Below, piece after piece: positions 47,006 through 57,481 of a DNA stretch of 64,000 nucleotides (within the stretch, counting starts at the first letter, position 1; every line of letters starts with the position of its first letter). A model generated the notes under the pieces. The model ran no database searches, was not told where the DNA came from, and saw only the letters and a program-made list of their open reading frames with translations. Made by a program: the position numbers and the translations under genes. Source of the DNA: Alteromonas ponticola (GTDB lineage Bacteria; Pseudomonadota; Gammaproteobacteria; Enterobacterales; Alteromonadaceae); assembly GCF_012911815.1 (NCBI RefSeq), contig NZ_JAATNW010000001.1, positions 496,001 to 560,000 on the forward strand, written 5' to 3'.

Positions 47006-47622
47006 AGGAAGGGTGACGTATCCCCGGCCCCCTCACGCACTATCACTGGCTCATCTTCAGACAGGTCAATTACCGTGGTAGGTTGCTCACCAAGACACCC
47101 CCCATCGATGATAAGACCGACGCGTTTTTCCAGCTTCGTGCGTATCTCTTCTGGATCCGACTCTGCCATTGTCTCACCTGGCAGAATCAGTGAGGTAGAC
47201 ATCATCGGTTCATTCAGTGTTTCTAACAAGCGTTGTGCAATATTATTGCCCGGAACCCGCATACCTATGGTTTTTCGCTTGGGATTTTGCAAACGTTTAG
47301 GTACTTCCCGCGTAGCCTTAAGGATAAAGGTGTAAGGTCCGGGGGTATTATTTTTCATTAATCTGAAAACGGTGTTGTCCACCTTTGCGTAAACAGATAA
47401 CTCAGACATATCCCGACACATCAGCGTAAATTGATGCTCGATATCAATACGTCTAACCATACAGAGTTTGTCGAGGGCTTTTTTATCGTCCATCTGACAA
47501 CCTATGGCATAACCTGAATCGGTGGGATAAACCACCACTTCACCACTGCGAATGAGATCACAGGCTTGATTTATCAATCGTTGCTGAGGATTGTCAGGGT
47601 GAATCACAAAATACTGACTCAT
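47002..47622 (-). CDS. yciO: YciO family protein (Sua5/YrdC-like)
   Basis: A 206-residue protein, the same length as E. coli YciO, with the same N-terminus (MSQYFVIHPDNPQQRL) and the nucleotide-site segments YPTDSGYA, PGPYTFILKAT and RKTIGMRVPGN. Sua5/YrdC relatives make threonylcarbamoyl-AMP for tRNA t6A; YciO itself has only weak activity of this kind. The start at 47622 is preferred over 47643 on homology. It sits between rnm and scpA with overlapping junctions. Confidence 0.93.
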   Translation of the reverse strand: MSQYFVIHPDNPQQRLINQACDLIRSGEVVVYPTDSGYAIGCQMDDKKALDKLCMVRRIDIEHQFTLMCRDMSELSVYAKVDNTVFRLMKNNTPGPYTFILKATREVPKRLQNPKRKTIGMRVPGNNIAQRLLETLNEPMMSTSLILPGETMAESDPEEIRTKLEKRVGLIIDGGCLGEQPTTVIDLSEDEPVIVREGAGDTSPFL

Positions 47623-47626
47623 AAAA

Positions 47627-48499
47627 TTATCCAGAATATGCAATGTTCCAATTATGCCAGATTGGCGTTAAGGCGTCATCAATGTGCAGATTACGTCCCA
47701 GCTCTGTCCATCGTGAGGGAAAGTGAAAATCTGAACCTGCTGAGGCCAGTAAATTATGTTCTGTCGTCAGTTCATTGATGATGCGACGCTTATCCGCAGC
47801 CATGCCAGGAAACGCTGTTTCGATAGCATCGCCACCTGCATAGCTAAAATCAGCGACCAATCTGCGCAACCACTTAGTTGACATATCATAATGTGCAGGA
47901 TGAGCAAGCACGGCCTGACCACCCGCCTGTTTTATCACGGCCACCGCTTGTTTAATCTCAGGCCATTGTGCCTTGTAAAATGCACGCTTTCCTTTACCCA
48001 GATATTTTTTAAAAACCGTATCCATTGAAGCCACCTGATAGTCGGCCACCAACACTCTGGCAAAATGTGCCCGTGTTACCTGCCCGCCTCCGGCAAGGGC
48101 AAGCGCTTTTTCGGTAACACCTTCGAAGCCACACTTAGCCAGCTTTTCGCCAATTTTAAGTGCACGCTCATGGCGAATATCAGCTTGATTCGCTAAAAAC
48201 GTTTGTATGTCTGCATTTAACGGCTCAATGTTTAAGCCCACCACATGAATATCAAACCCATGCCAGCTACACGATATTTCTACTCCGTTAACAATACGAA
48301 GGTGACGGCTCTGACTACGCTGAAACTCGTGCGCCGCTTTCAGAGCTGCTACTGTATCGTGGTCGGTTATCGCTAGCACATCTACTTGCATGGTGTGCGC
48401 ACGCGCAACCAATTCTTCCGGAGAAAGGTGACCGTCAGAAAGTTTGGTATGACTGTGCAGATCAATTTTTAACTGTTTTTGCAAATTATCGGTTGACAC
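47627..48499 (-). CDS. rnm: PHP-domain exoribonuclease (RNase AM / TrpH)
   Basis: A 290-residue PHP phosphoesterase that in E. coli (YciV, RNase AM) matures the 5' ends of rRNAs and degrades short RNAs. Metal ligands appear in IDLHSHTKLSDG (His, His, Asp), in AITDHDTV, and later in LAHPAHYD and GSDFHFP. The start is GTG with AAGG upstream. It heads the minus-strand run rnm-yciO-scpA-scpB-rluB and is divergent from the trp operon. Confidence 0.92.
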   Translation of the reverse strand: MSTDNLQKQLKIDLHSHTKLSDGHLSPEELVARAHTMQVDVLAITDHDTVAALKAAHEFQRSQSRHLRIVNGVEISCSWHGFDIHVVGLNIEPLNADIQTFLANQADIRHERALKIGEKLAKCGFEGVTEKALALAGGGQVTRAHFARVLVADYQVASMDTVFKKYLGKGKRAFYKAQWPEIKQAVAVIKQAGGQAVLAHPAHYDMSTKWLRRLVADFSYAGGDAIETAFPGMAADKRRIINELTTEHNLLASAGSDFHFPSRWTELGRNLHIDDALTPIWHNWNIAYSG

Positions 48500-48509
48500 A
48501 ACTGCCTTT

Positions 48510-48550
48510 TTGTTTTCTTCTATTAATAACAGTATACGTGCTAAGCACGT
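48510..48550 (+). promoter_or_regulatory. Probable trp promoter with overlapping inverted repeat
   Basis: TTGTTT (48510-48515) and TATACG (48533-48538) are 17 bases apart. A perfect inverted repeat ACGTGC-TAA-GCACGT (48536-48550) overlaps the -10 and start region, where TrpR binds in enteric bacteria. The repeat does not match the enteric trp operator, so the operator role is inference. Confidence 0.4.
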
Positions 48551-48600
48551 TGAATCCTAACCAAGTTTACCCATTTTTTAGAATTAGGTAGTCAGTAACC

Positions 48601-48663
48601 ATGCAAATAGCCGCGGTCTCCTCAATGACTTTAATTAACTGGTGGTGGCACTCCCTCTCTTAG
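48601..48663 (+). CDS. trpL: trp operon leader peptide
   Basis: A 20-codon reading frame, ATG at 48601 to TAG at 48661, that encodes MQIAAVSSMTLINWWWHSLS. Three adjacent Trp codons (48640-48648) lie just before a hairpin-rich region and a terminator, exactly as expected of a leader peptide for transcription attenuation. When charged tRNA-Trp is scarce the ribosome stalls at these codons and trpE transcription continues. Confidence 0.92.
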   Translation: MQIAAVSSMTLINWWWHSLS

Positions 48664-48727
48664 CGGGCGGAGCATGCGTTGGTGTGTGTTTTTTAAGAAA
48701 AGGCCCGTTTTAACGGGCCTTTTTTTG
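48664..48727 (+). terminator. trp attenuator
   Basis: The terminator stem is AAAGGCCCGT (48699-48708) / ACGGGCCTTT (48713-48722) with a 4-base loop and a T-run to 48727. An upstream CGGGC (48664-48668), covered by the stop codon of trpL, can pair with GCCCG (48703-48707), giving the alternative antiterminator. It ends 25 bases before trpE. Confidence 0.9.
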
Positions 48728-48752
48728 TTTTACGATTCAGGAGTTGCATAAA

Positions 48753-50345
48753 ATGAGTTTAGCCGAGTTAGGCAGTCAACCAGGGATGGTAGAAACTATC
48801 ATTCGACCTTGTCAGTACGTAAATGATCCTCTGCAGGCATTTGAGATGCTATGTGAAGAAGGCAAGCCTTCACTGCTACTGGAGTCAGCAGAAATTGAAA
48901 GCAAGGACGAATTGCAAAGTTTGCTGTTAATTGATGCTGCTTTGCGTATCGAATGTAATGAGAACATAATTATCTGCGAAGCATTAAACGACAATGGGCT
49001 GAGCGTACTTCCTCTGTTCAGAAAACATTGCCCGGAAGGGGTGAACATCACCGAAGAAGAGCATACATTGTATCTGTCGGTGCCCCGCACCGCAGCCGAT
49101 TGTGATGAAGATAACCGCCTAAAAGCTGTCAGCGTTTTTGATGGCCTGAGAGTGCTGTTACAATCAATAACTGCTCTTCGCGAGCATCCCCATGCGCTAT
49201 TTTTAGGTGGGGCATTCGCTTATGATTTGTTGGCCACATTTGAAACCCTGCCTAGCGTAGAATCCAGTGAAAACAGTTGCCCAGATTACGTTTTCTATGT
49301 GGCGGAAACCTTACTGATCACCAATCACAAAACACAACAAACTGAATTATTAGGCAGTGTATTCAGTGGGGAAAACGTGGCTCAGAGCTACTTTTCTGTA
49401 TCTCAGAAGCTTGAGCAGATAAGTCATCAACTCGGTCAGCTGGTCACTACTGACACCCACTCGTTAGCTGTTGAAACGGGTTCAGAAGTTGCCGTCGATA
49501 AATCTGACGACACATTTAAACAGGACGTGTTAAATTTAAAGGAGCATATTCTGGCCGGCGATATCTTTCAGGTTGTGCCTTCACGTACCTTTTCTCTGCC
49601 CTGTCCTTCTCCACGACAGTCCTACGCCAGGCTCAAACAAACCAATCCGAGTCCGTATATGTTTTACCTGCAGGATAGAGATTTTTCCATGTTTGGTGCA
49701 TCTCCTGAATCAGCGCTGAAGTACGAAAGGCAAACTAATCAGGTGGAAATCTATCCGATTGCAGGCACGCGGGCGCGCGGCAAACGACCCGATGGCAGCA
49801 TTGACGCTGATTTGGACAGTCGCATTGAACTTGACCTTAGAAACGATGACAAAGAGAAAGCAGAACATATTATGCTAGTGGATTTAGCGCGCAATGATGT
49901 GGCCAAAGTCAGCGAACCGGGGAGCCGGTTTGTAAAAGATTTATTGCAAGTGGATCGCTATTCACATGTTATGCATCTGGTCTCGCGGGTAGTGGGACAG
50001 CTTCGAAACGATTTGGATGCTCTGCATGCCTATCAGGCTTGTATGAACATGGGTACATTAGTAGGCGCCCCTAAAGTGAGTGCCGCGACCTTAATTCGTG
50101 AGGTCGAACAAAAAAGAAGGGGCAGCTACGGTGGGGCTGTGGGCTATGTCAATGGACACGGTGACATGGATACCTGCATCGTGATCCGGTCCGCCTTCGT
50201 GCGCAATAAAATTGCCTACATTCAAGCAGGAGCTGGTGTAGTTTATGATTCTGATCCTCAGGCTGAAGCCGACGAAACACGAAGCAAAGCGCAGGCGGTT
50301 ATCAGCGCGGTTCAAGCCACCAATATTATGCAGGGAGCAGTCTGA
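48753..50345 (+). CDS. trpE: Anthranilate synthase component I
   Basis: A 530-residue enzyme that converts chorismate, with ammonia from TrpG, into anthranilate. The feedback (Trp-binding) motif LLES is near residue 37, and the C-terminal chorismate-binding domain (about 255-520) has [20 protein letters not shown] and the late [10 protein letters not shown]. The ATG at 48753 is chosen because CAGGAG lies 10 bases before it; an in-frame TTG at 48744 sits directly after that site. It is the first structural gene of the operon and overlaps trpG by one base. Confidence 0.98.
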   Translation: MSLAELGSQPGMVETIIRPCQYVNDPLQAFEMLCEEGKPSLLLESAEIESKDELQSLLLIDAALRIECNENIIICEALNDNGLSVLPLFRKHCPEGVNITEEEHTLYLSVPRTAADCDEDNRLKAVSVFDGLRVLLQSITALREHPHALFLGGAFAYDLLATFETLPSVESSENSCPDYVFYVAETLLITNHKTQQTELLGSVFSGENVAQSYFSVSQKLEQISHQLGQLVTTDTHSLAVETGSEVAVDKSDDTFKQDVLNLKEHILAGDIFQVVPSRTFSLPCPSPRQSYARLKQTNPSPYMFYLQDRDFSMFGASPESALKYERQTNQVEIYPIAGTRARGKRPDGSIDADLDSRIELDLRNDDKEKAEHIMLVDLARNDVAKVSEPGSRFVKDLLQVDRYSHVMHLVSRVVGQLRNDLDALHAYQACMNMGTLVGAPKVSAATLIREVEQKRRGSYGGAVGYVNGHGDMDTCIVIRSAFVRNKIAYIQAGAGVVYDSDPQAEADETRSKAQAVISAVQATNIMQGAV

Positions 50346-50959
50346 TGAATAGCGATATCTGTATCTTCCTTATCGATAATGTCGATTCATTTACTTACAA
50401 TCTGGTAGATGAACTACGCGCACTGGATTTCGAACTTATCATTTATCGCAACACGGTAAGTGCCGAGTACATATTTGAGAGAATGCAGCGCAAAGCGGCA
50501 GAAAAGCCTGTATTATTGATGCTCTCACCTGGGCCGGGCGCGCCTCATCAGGCTGGCTGTGTGCCAGAACTATTACAGTCCGTCGCCGGTGTTTTTCCCG
50601 TATTGGGTATCTGCCTTGGTCATCAGGCAATCGTGGAGCATTACGGTGGCATAGTGAGTCGGGCCACAACAGTGATGCATGGGAAAGCCTCTTCAATTAA
50701 TCATGATGGTTCAGGTGCTTTTGCCAATTTACCCAAGCCACTGGTGGTAGCCCGCTATCACTCACTGGTAGCCACATCACTTCCCCCTTCCCTGCGTTGT
50801 ATTGCTGATTTCGAAGAAAGTCCAATGGCCGTGTTAGCTGAGGCAGATAGAATGCTGGGCTTTCAATTTCATCCTGAATCAATTTTAACCGCGACAGGCA
50901 GCACCTTATTGCGTCAAAGTATCGCGTTTCTAACCGCTAAAGAGAGTGCACATGCTTGA
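50345..50959 (+). CDS. trpG: Anthranilate synthase component II (glutamine amidotransferase)
   Basis: A 204-residue class I amidotransferase that gives ammonia to TrpE. The oxyanion loop SPGPGAP, the nucleophile in GICLGHQ and the FQFHPES His/Glu pair are intact. It is a separate protein here, not fused to TrpD as in E. coli. The start shares one base with the trpE stop (TGATG). Confidence 0.97.
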   Translation: MNSDICIFLIDNVDSFTYNLVDELRALDFELIIYRNTVSAEYIFERMQRKAAEKPVLLMLSPGPGAPHQAGCVPELLQSVAGVFPVLGICLGHQAIVEHYGGIVSRATTVMHGKASSINHDGSGAFANLPKPLVVARYHSLVATSLPPSLRCIADFEESPMAVLAEADRMLGFQFHPESILTATGSTLLRQSIAFLTAKESAHA

Positions 50960-51983
50960 TATTTCACCCATATTGAACAAACTGTATGCTCAGGAAAACC
51001 TGACACAGGCGCAGTCATTCACGCTGTTCAACAGCATAATGCACGGCGAACAACCGGATACGATTATCGCGGCAGTGCTGACCGCCTTAAAACTCAAAAC
51101 CGAATCGGCGGATGAAATTGCCGGTGCAGTGAGTGCCATGATAGCGAATGCTACGCCTTTCCCGACACCAGATTACGCCTTTGCCGATATTGTTGGCACC
51201 GGGGGCGATGGACACAATACCATCAATATTTCCAGCGCCGCAGCCGTCCTCGCCGCCGCATGTGGAGTGAAAGTAGCAAAACATGGAAACCGCAGTGTTT
51301 CCAGTCGCTCTGGTTCTGCCGATCTCTTTCGTCAGTGTGGCATTGAACTGGAAATGCCTCCCTCTATTGCCAGAAGCTGCCTTGACGATGCCAATTTCTG
51401 CTTTTTATACGCACCCGTGTATCATGCAGGCATGCGCCACGCGGCGCCAGTTAGAGCGGAATTAAAAACCCGGACAATTTTCAATATCCTCGGTCCACTC
51501 GCCAACCCAGCTGGTCCCAGTCATGGTTTATTTGGTGTGTACAGCCCGGACTTACTGGAAAAATATGCCCGTACTTTGATGTTGTTAGGCCAGCATCGGG
51601 CGATGATTGTACATGGCAGTGGGCTGGATGAACTTGCCTTGCACGGCGAGTCTATTATCCTAGACCTTGAGCATGGCGATATTCGACGTTTAACCGTGAC
51701 TCCCGCCGATTTCGGCTTATCGCAGTACCCCATCAAGGCAATAGAAGGTGGCGATCCTGCCGACAATTATGAAATGATCAAAGCAGCACTGGCGGGTGAA
51801 GGACAAGAAGCGCATCGTGCTGCTATCGCAATGAACTGCGCTGCCCTTTTAAAATTAACTGACAAGGTGCAATCGTTTGAGCAAGGCACCGAATTAGCTA
51901 TGTCAGTTATGCAAGAGGGCAAAGCAATCACCACCTTAGAAACCGTAGCAGCATTGTCGCAACAGCAGGTGAAAAATGCCTAA
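50952..51983 (+). CDS. trpD: Anthranilate phosphoribosyltransferase
   Basis: A 343-residue enzyme that joins anthranilate to PRPP. Family motifs [31 protein letters not shown] and [14 protein letters not shown] are present. The ATG at 50952 has AAAGAG 7 bases upstream; a GTG at 50946 is an alternative. It overlaps the end of trpG by eight bases. Confidence 0.97.
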   Translation: MLDISPILNKLYAQENLTQAQSFTLFNSIMHGEQPDTIIAAVLTALKLKTESADEIAGAVSAMIANATPFPTPDYAFADIVGTGGDGHNTINISSAAAVLAAACGVKVAKHGNRSVSSRSGSADLFRQCGIELEMPPSIARSCLDDANFCFLYAPVYHAGMRHAAPVRAELKTRTIFNILGPLANPAGPSHGLFGVYSPDLLEKYARTLMLLGQHRAMIVHGSGLDELALHGESIILDLEHGDIRRLTVTPADFGLSQYPIKAIEGGDPADNYEMIKAALAGEGQEAHRAAIAMNCAALLKLTDKVQSFEQGTELAMSVMQEGKAITTLETVAALSQQQVKNA

Positions 51984-53373
51984 TATTTTAGAAACGATTG
52001 TTGATAACAAGCGCAAAGAGCTTGCACTTAAAAAGCGCGACTTAGACATTGAGCAGATTAAGTCTACGTTAGTACCTTCGGAGAGAAGTTTGTTCGACGC
52101 ACTTAAATCTTCTCCTGCAAGCTTTATTTTGGAATGTAAGAAAGCATCACCTTCTAAAGGGTTAATTCGTGAACCCTTCGATCTTGATGAGATTCTTGAT
52201 GCCTATGAACCTTATGCCAATGCAATTTCGGTGCTTACCGATGAGAAATTTTTCCAGGGCAAATACGAATACTTAGGTCACGTTACCAGCAGAGTGTCAG
52301 TACCTGTTATTAACAAAGATTTTTTCATTGATGAAATGCAGGTTTATCTGGCCCGGTATTATCAGGCCGATGCGATCCTGCTGATGCTCAGTGTTCTTAG
52401 CGATAACGAATACAGACAGCTCGCAAAAGCAGCTGAAGCGCTTAACCTCGATATCCTGACCGAAGTAAGCAATGATGAAGAGATGTCGCGTGCTATTGAA
52501 CTTAAAGCCAGCATTATTGGCATCAATAACCGTAACCTGCGTGACCTCTCAACCGACCTTAATACGACTAAGCGACTGGTTCCTTTGCTTAAAAACGCCA
52601 GTCACGAGTTTGTAGTGGTATCAGAATCAGGTATTTATACCCACCAAGATGTACTTTCTCTCGCTCCTTATTGTGACGGTTTTTTGGTGGGTAGTTCGTT
52701 AATGGCGCAAGCAGACCTGCCACTTGCTGTACGCAAACTGGTATTCGGCGCTTTCAAGGTGTGTGGAATAACCACCTCAGCCGATGCCCAATGCGTATTT
52801 GATAGTGGCGCAACATACGCTGGGCTCATCTTCGCCCGACAATCACCTCGTTGCATTTCAGAGCAGCAGGCGCAACATATTACCTCGACCGCTCCTGGTC
52901 GCTACGTGGGTGTATTTACCGCTACCTCGGAATCGGATATCGCGCAAAAGGCGCGCACGCTTTCGCTGCATGCGGTGCAGTTACATTTTGCCACATCGGC
53001 TGAATTCAGAGGTAATTTAAAACAATTGCTACCAGAAACGTGTGAGATCTGGCAAGCCGTAGGGGTAACCGATACGTTACCGGATCAGTTTGAATCAATT
53101 ATGCATTGCGAATCGATTGACATGATCTTGCTCGATTGTCAGGTCAACGACTCGTTCGGTGGCACAGGTAATCAGTTCAACTGGCAACTAATCAATCACA
53201 TTGAAAATAAACAAAAAATCATTCTCGCTGGAGGTATTTCACCTGAGAACGTCAAAGCCGCAGTGGCCACAGGAGCTGCAATTATTGATGTGAATTCAGG
53301 GGTTGAGCACCAACCAGGTGATAAGTCAACCAGCAAAATCGAAGCACTGTTTGACAGTGTACGCGACTATTAG
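51976..53373 (+). CDS. trpC: Bifunctional indole-3-glycerol-phosphate synthase / phosphoribosylanthranilate isomerase
   Basis: A 465-residue fusion of TrpC (about residues 1-255; [10 protein letters not shown], the catalytic Lys in [21 protein letters not shown]) and TrpF (about 256-465; [11 protein letters not shown] opens it and [14 protein letters not shown] carries the aspartate region), as in enteric bacteria. The two domains carry out consecutive but reversed-order steps of tryptophan synthesis. It overlaps trpD by eight bases. Confidence 0.98.
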   Translation: MPNILETIVDNKRKELALKKRDLDIEQIKSTLVPSERSLFDALKSSPASFILECKKASPSKGLIREPFDLDEILDAYEPYANAISVLTDEKFFQGKYEYLGHVTSRVSVPVINKDFFIDEMQVYLARYYQADAILLMLSVLSDNEYRQLAKAAEALNLDILTEVSNDEEMSRAIELKASIIGINNRNLRDLSTDLNTTKRLVPLLKNASHEFVVVSESGIYTHQDVLSLAPYCDGFLVGSSLMAQADLPLAVRKLVFGAFKVCGITTSADAQCVFDSGATYAGLIFARQSPRCISEQQAQHITSTAPGRYVGVFTATSESDIAQKARTLSLHAVQLHFATSAEFRGNLKQLLPETCEIWQAVGVTDTLPDQFESIMHCESIDMILLDCQVNDSFGGTGNQFNWQLINHIENKQKIILAGGISPENVKAAVATGAAIIDVNSGVEHQPGDKSTSKIEALFDSVRDY

Positions 53374-53390
53374 TAAATACAGGATTTAAC

Positions 53391-54578
53391 ATGAACAAAC
53401 TTGAGTCAAGATTCGGCGAATTTGGTGGCATGTATGTCCCTGAGTTATTGGTTCCTGCACTAGACCAATTAGAGCAGGCATTTATTGACGCCCGTGAGGA
53501 TGCTTCTTTTCAGCAGGAGTTTACCGGATTACTTAATGATTACGCGGGTCGGCCAACGCCACTCACCCTGACTAAAAATCTGGTCAGTAATCCGTTGGTA
53601 AAACTGTACCTGAAGCGAGAAGACCTGTTGCACGGTGGTGCGCATAAAACCAATCAGGTGTTAGGTCAGGCACTGCTGACAAAACGGATGGGTAAAACCG
53701 AAGTCATTGCTGAAACCGGTGCCGGACAACATGGCGTAGCGACTGCGTTAGCCTGCGCATTACTGGGTCTTAAAGCACGAATTTATATGGGCGAAAAAGA
53801 TGTTGAGCGGCAAGCACCGAATGTGTTTCGCATGCGCTTAATGGGCGCTGAAGTGATCCCGGTCAGTGCGGGTTCGGGTACGCTCAAAGACGCAGTTAAC
53901 GAAGCTATGCGTGACTGGTCAGCCAACTACGACAAAGCCCATTATCTGTTGGGTACTGCTGCAGGCCCGCACCCCTTCCCAACTATTGTGCGTGAATTCC
54001 ATCGCATGATGGGCGAAGAGATTCGCCAGCAGGTAATGGATAAAGAGGGACGTTTACCTGACGCCTTGATCGCCTGTGTCGGCGGTGGTTCCAACGCCAT
54101 CGGTATGTTTGCCGACTTTATTGAACAACCTGAAGTTAAACTGATAGGCGTAGAACCAGCAGGGAAAGGACTACACACCCATTTGCATGGGGCGACAATT
54201 TGTAAAGGAAGCAAAGGTATTTTGCATGGTTCTCATACCTTTATCATGCAAGATCAAGAGGGACAAATTGAGGAGAGTTATTCCGTATCAGCTGGATTAG
54301 ATTATCCTGCGGTTGGCCCTCAGCATGCCCATCTAGCCCAAACAGGCCGAGCTGAATATGTTGCGGTCACCGACGAAGAGGCACTGCATGCGTTTCAGTT
54401 GCTGGCCAGAAAAGAAGGCATTATTCCCGCACTTGAGTCATCCCATGCGCTGGCACATGCACTGAATATGGCCGACGAAGCAGAACAAGAAACCATACTG
54501 GTTGTAAACCTTTCTGGTCGTGGCGACAAAGACCTTGCGCACGTTACCAAAATTTTGGGAGACGAAGTCAATGGATAG
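53391..54578 (+). CDS. trpB: Tryptophan synthase beta chain
   Basis: A 395-residue PLP enzyme that condenses indole with serine. The PLP lysine is in [14 protein letters not shown] (near residue 86), the [10 protein letters not shown] phosphate loop and [10 protein letters not shown] follow, and the C-terminus has SGRGDKD. AGGA precedes the ATG. It overlaps trpA by eight bases. Confidence 0.99.
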   Translation: MNKLESRFGEFGGMYVPELLVPALDQLEQAFIDAREDASFQQEFTGLLNDYAGRPTPLTLTKNLVSNPLVKLYLKREDLLHGGAHKTNQVLGQALLTKRMGKTEVIAETGAGQHGVATALACALLGLKARIYMGEKDVERQAPNVFRMRLMGAEVIPVSAGSGTLKDAVNEAMRDWSANYDKAHYLLGTAAGPHPFPTIVREFHRMMGEEIRQQVMDKEGRLPDALIACVGGGSNAIGMFADFIEQPEVKLIGVEPAGKGLHTHLHGATICKGSKGILHGSHTFIMQDQEGQIEESYSVSAGLDYPAVGPQHAHLAQTGRAEYVAVTDEEALHAFQLLARKEGIIPALESSHALAHALNMADEAEQETILVVNLSGRGDKDLAHVTKILGDEVNG

Positions 54579-55380
54579 ATATAAAACACTTTTTAAGCAG
54601 CTAAATGAACGCAAGCAAGGGGCATTTGTGCCTTTCGTCATGATTGGTGATCCTGATCCAGACACCTCTTTTGAAATCATCTGCCAGCTTATTGATAGCG
54701 GCGCTGATGCTTTGGAGTTGGGTTTCCCCTACTCTGATCCTATTGCGGATGGACCCACTATTCAGAAAGCCGCGATCAGGGCGTTAAAAGAAGGGGCAAC
54801 CCCTCCTCAATGTTTTGAAATCTTAACAAAAGTTCGCGCCCTATATCCTGACATTCCGTTCGGCTTACTTCTTTACAGCAATCTGGTTTTAGCCAAAGGG
54901 ATCGAAACATTTTACCAACGTGCCAGGGATGCAGGTGTCGACTCTATTTTGATTGCCGATGTCCCGTTAAGGGAAGTGGCTCCGTTCAAGCAAGCTGCTG
55001 ATAACACGGGAATTGAGCAAATTTTAATTGCGCCTCCCAATGCATCGGATGAGTCCCTAAAAGAAGTAGCTGCGGCCTCCACTGGCTATACTTATGTGCT
55101 GGGCCGTGCAGGGGTTACTGGTGCAGAAACAGATGCAAACCTTGACGCACGAGCGCTGTTGAATAAGCTGCAACAAGCCAACAGCGCACCAAGTCTATTG
55201 GGTTTTGGCATATCGCGGCCTGAACAGGTCAAGCAAGCCATAGTAGAAGGCGCTGCTGGCGCAATAAGTGGGTCTGCTACGGTGAACATAATTGAAAATA
55301 ATTTGCATGATAAGCAACAGATGCTGAATAAGCTCAGTGACTTTGTGCACGCAATGAAAGCTGCGACACAGAAGGACTAA
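54571..55380 (+). CDS. trpA: Tryptophan synthase alpha chain
   Basis: A 269-residue TIM-barrel enzyme that splits indole-3-glycerol phosphate to indole, channelled to TrpB. Catalytic Glu is in [19 protein letters not shown] and the Asp is in the same segment; GVTGAET and [10 protein letters not shown] bind phosphate. The start at 54571 lies inside the trpB end; a longer frame from 54520 would be read in the trpB coding region and has no family match. Confidence 0.98.
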   Translation: MDRYKTLFKQLNERKQGAFVPFVMIGDPDPDTSFEIICQLIDSGADALELGFPYSDPIADGPTIQKAAIRALKEGATPPQCFEILTKVRALYPDIPFGLLLYSNLVLAKGIETFYQRARDAGVDSILIADVPLREVAPFKQAADNTGIEQILIAPPNASDESLKEVAAASTGYTYVLGRAGVTGAETDANLDARALLNKLQQANSAPSLLGFGISRPEQVKQAIVEGAAGAISGSATVNIIENNLHDKQQMLNKLSDFVHAMKAATQKD

Positions 55381-55381
55381 T

Positions 55382-55681
55382 ATGCTTTATATGATCAACG
55401 CAACGGATAAGAAAGATAGTCTTGACAAAAGACTGGCGGTACGAGCTGCTCACTTAGTCCGGCTGAATGCTCTGAAGGATGAAGGCAGGTTGGTCTTAGC
55501 AGGTCCTTTTCCCGCTCTGGATGCTGCTGACCCTGGCCCAGCAGGATTTACTGGATCACTCATTGTTGCCGAGTTTGAATCGTTGGACGCCGCCAAAACC
55601 TGGGCAGATGACGATCCCTACATCAAAGCCGATGTATACGAAAGAGTGGAAGTTAAACCTTTTAAAATGGTGTTACCTTAA
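55382..55681 (+). CDS. yciI: YciI family protein
   Basis: A 99-residue protein close in length and sequence pattern to E. coli YciI (98), a dimeric alpha-beta barrel fold with the His and Asp pair in RAAHLVRL and [18 protein letters not shown]. The reaction is not established. It starts one base after the trpA stop, so it is the last gene of the trp operon here; in E. coli yciI is also a trp-region gene. Confidence 0.92.
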   Translation: MLYMINATDKKDSLDKRLAVRAAHLVRLNALKDEGRLVLAGPFPALDAADPGPAGFTGSLIVAEFESLDAAKTWADDDPYIKADVYERVEVKPFKMVLP

Positions 55682-55760
55682 GTTGTAAATGCACGCTGGT
55701 CTTCATAAGCTGGCAATTAACTAATTCAGGCTCTGCCAGATATGTCATAAAACGGACAAC

Positions 55761-55791
55761 AGGGCGCAAGGTTCTATCGTGCGCCCTTTTT
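55761..55791 (+). terminator. Rho-independent terminator of the trp operon
   Basis: AGGGCGCA (55761-55768) pairs with TGCGCCCT (55780-55787) across an 11-base loop and is followed by a short T-run. It ends the trp-yciI transcript 80 bases after yciI. Confidence 0.88.
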
Positions 55792-55807
55792 GCCAGTGAT
55801 TAACGCG

Positions 55808-56272
55808 TTACAAGTTAACCTTTGCGTGCTCGCCCATGTCATCTTCCTTCATGCGTTTGCCAGTCATTAATTTAAATACTCCTTTAATTCCCGGGTCAGC
55901 ATTCCAGATTTCAGCATTATCCAACTCAAAACGCATCATTTTTAACGCTGGGTCGTCTTTACCTTCGTCATACCAGGCCTCGACTTGTTTCGACCAATAT
56001 TTATCAATAATTTCCTGGCGAGTCTCTTCCACCAAGCGCCCTTTGATGCAGGCAAAAACTTCATGACTTTTCCCACTGAAACAGGCCATTGCAGGTCCAC
56101 CCGGAGCGATTCGGTTATCTTTTTTTGTATAAAACCAAAACTCATGGTCTGCGTCTTTATCCAGTTGAGCATGCATGGGTTCTGCGTGATCTTTTGCATT
56201 GACCAGACTCACCATTACGTTGGGACTTTCTGCCATGGCTTTCCACATTTTCGTTCGAATATCTGTTGACAT
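55808..56272 (-). CDS. Pyridoxamine 5'-phosphate oxidase-fold protein
   Basis: A 154-residue flavin-type split-barrel protein of the general stress protein 26-like group (MWKAMAESPNVMVSLV, then HEFWFYTKKDNRI and the late IWNADPGIKG). These bind FMN or FAD; the substrate is unknown, and it is not PdxH. The ATG at 56272 has AAGGAG 8 bases upstream; the in-frame GTG at 56281 abuts that site. It converges on the trp operon. Confidence 0.85.
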   Translation of the reverse strand: MSTDIRTKMWKAMAESPNVMVSLVNAKDHAEPMHAQLDKDADHEFWFYTKKDNRIAPGGPAMACFSGKSHEVFACIKGRLVEETRQEIIDKYWSKQVEAWYDEGKDDPALKMMRFELDNAEIWNADPGIKGVFKLMTGKRMKEDDMGEHAKVNL

Positions 56273-56522
56273 ATTTCGCACTCCTTGTTGAAAAAAGCGT
56301 AGTTGTAAACGATGTTCAGCAATGTAAACGAGATAAAGAGGGGATCAGATTGCTCATTAATAACTTTTAAGTATTACTATTCCGATTAGACCCACTTAAA
56401 ATTGCACAATTCAGCATATGTTCATCAAAATTTTCTATGCTAGGATTAGCAAAAGAGCTTGTTTGCGGGCGACATAAGATACGATTACCAGAAAGGTGAT
56501 GTCAGGTCTTTTAAGAGGGGTT

Positions 56523-56807
56523 ATGAAATCGTTGATTCGGCGTGTATTGCTGTTAACCGTGCTGTTGTGTTTTATCAGCGTGCCGAGCTATGCCCAACAG
56601 CAAAATACAAATGATGACCAGTTAGATAAAGCCCAGGCTGCTGAGCGCGCCACACAGCAGGTTAACGGCCGGGTGTTACGGGTTGAAAAAAATAAAGACA
56701 ATTTTCGCGTCAAGGTGTTGAAAAAGTCAGGCCGCGTTGTCTCTGTGGATGTAGACAGACGCTCCGGTGAAGTCAGCCCACCTCAGGAAAAGGATAAAAG
56801 ACGTTAA
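56523..56807 (+). CDS. Small exported PepSY-domain protein
   Basis: A 94-residue protein with a signal peptide (MKSLIRRVLLLTVLLCFISV, cleaved after SYA) and a short domain with RVLRVEKNKDNFRVKVLKK and VSVDVDRRSGEV, which is the PepSY strand pattern. PepSY proteins often sit beside a two-component system and may modulate the sensor in the periplasm. Its stop overlaps the regulator start by one base. GAGGGG precedes the chosen ATG; an ATG at 56499 is possible. Confidence 0.7.
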   Translation: MKSLIRRVLLLTVLLCFISVPSYAQQQNTNDDQLDKAQAAERATQQVNGRVLRVEKNKDNFRVKVLKKSGRVVSVDVDRRSGEVSPPQEKDKRR

Positions 56808-57481
56808 TGCGTATTCTCATAGCTGAAGATGATAGTAGACTACTGACACAACTCGACCGGCTTATGCAACGCAATGGCTACAGCGTCGATTTAGCCGATG
56901 ATGGCGAACGTGCGCTGTTTCACTTGAATGAATACCCCTATGACTTAGCGGTTATTGATATTGGCTTGCCCAAATTAGATGGGTTTGAAGTTATCCAGCG
57001 CGCCCGTCAAAATAATGTGCGTTGCCCTATCCTTATATTAACGGCGCGTGATCGCTGGCAGGAAAAAGTAGAAGGCCTTGATTCTGGTGCCGATGACTAT
57101 CTGACGAAACCGTTTCATGAAGAAGAGCTGCTGGCGCGCGTTAAAGCACTTATCCGTCGTTCTTCAGGACAAGCAAACCCTGTTATTCAGGTGGGGCCGA
57201 TAGAGCTGGATACGGTCAGTGAAGAAATTCGGGTAAATGGTCAGGCACTTGAATTGACCGCTTACGAATACAGGGTCATGCAATACCTGATGATGAACCC
57301 CCAGAAAGTCATTTCTAAAACTGAATTAACTGAACATATTTATGATCAGGACTTTGATTTAGATAGCAACGTGATAGAAGTGTTTGTTGGACGTCTCCGT
57401 AAAAAAATCGACCCGGAAAATACCCTTAAGCCCATTGAAACATTGAGAGGACGGGGTTACAGGATAAATAGAGACTTATGA
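56807..57481 (+). CDS. OmpR/PhoP-type response regulator
   Basis: A 224-residue regulator: receiver (residues 1-115; acidic pocket EDD at 7-9, phosphoacceptor Asp51 in VIDIGLP, Thr in LTARDR, Lys in LTKPFHEEE) and a winged-helix DNA-binding domain (about 127-222, ending LRGRGYRI). It is most like PhoP/QseB-type regulators. It is coupled to the PepSY gene upstream (TAATG) and to the kinase downstream (ATGA). Confidence 0.95.
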   Translation: MRILIAEDDSRLLTQLDRLMQRNGYSVDLADDGERALFHLNEYPYDLAVIDIGLPKLDGFEVIQRARQNNVRCPILILTARDRWQEKVEGLDSGADDYLTKPFHEEELLARVKALIRRSSGQANPVIQVGPIELDTVSEEIRVNGQALELTAYEYRVMQYLMMNPQKVISKTELTEHIYDQDFDLDSNVIEVFVGRLRKKIDPENTLKPIETLRGRGYRINRDL

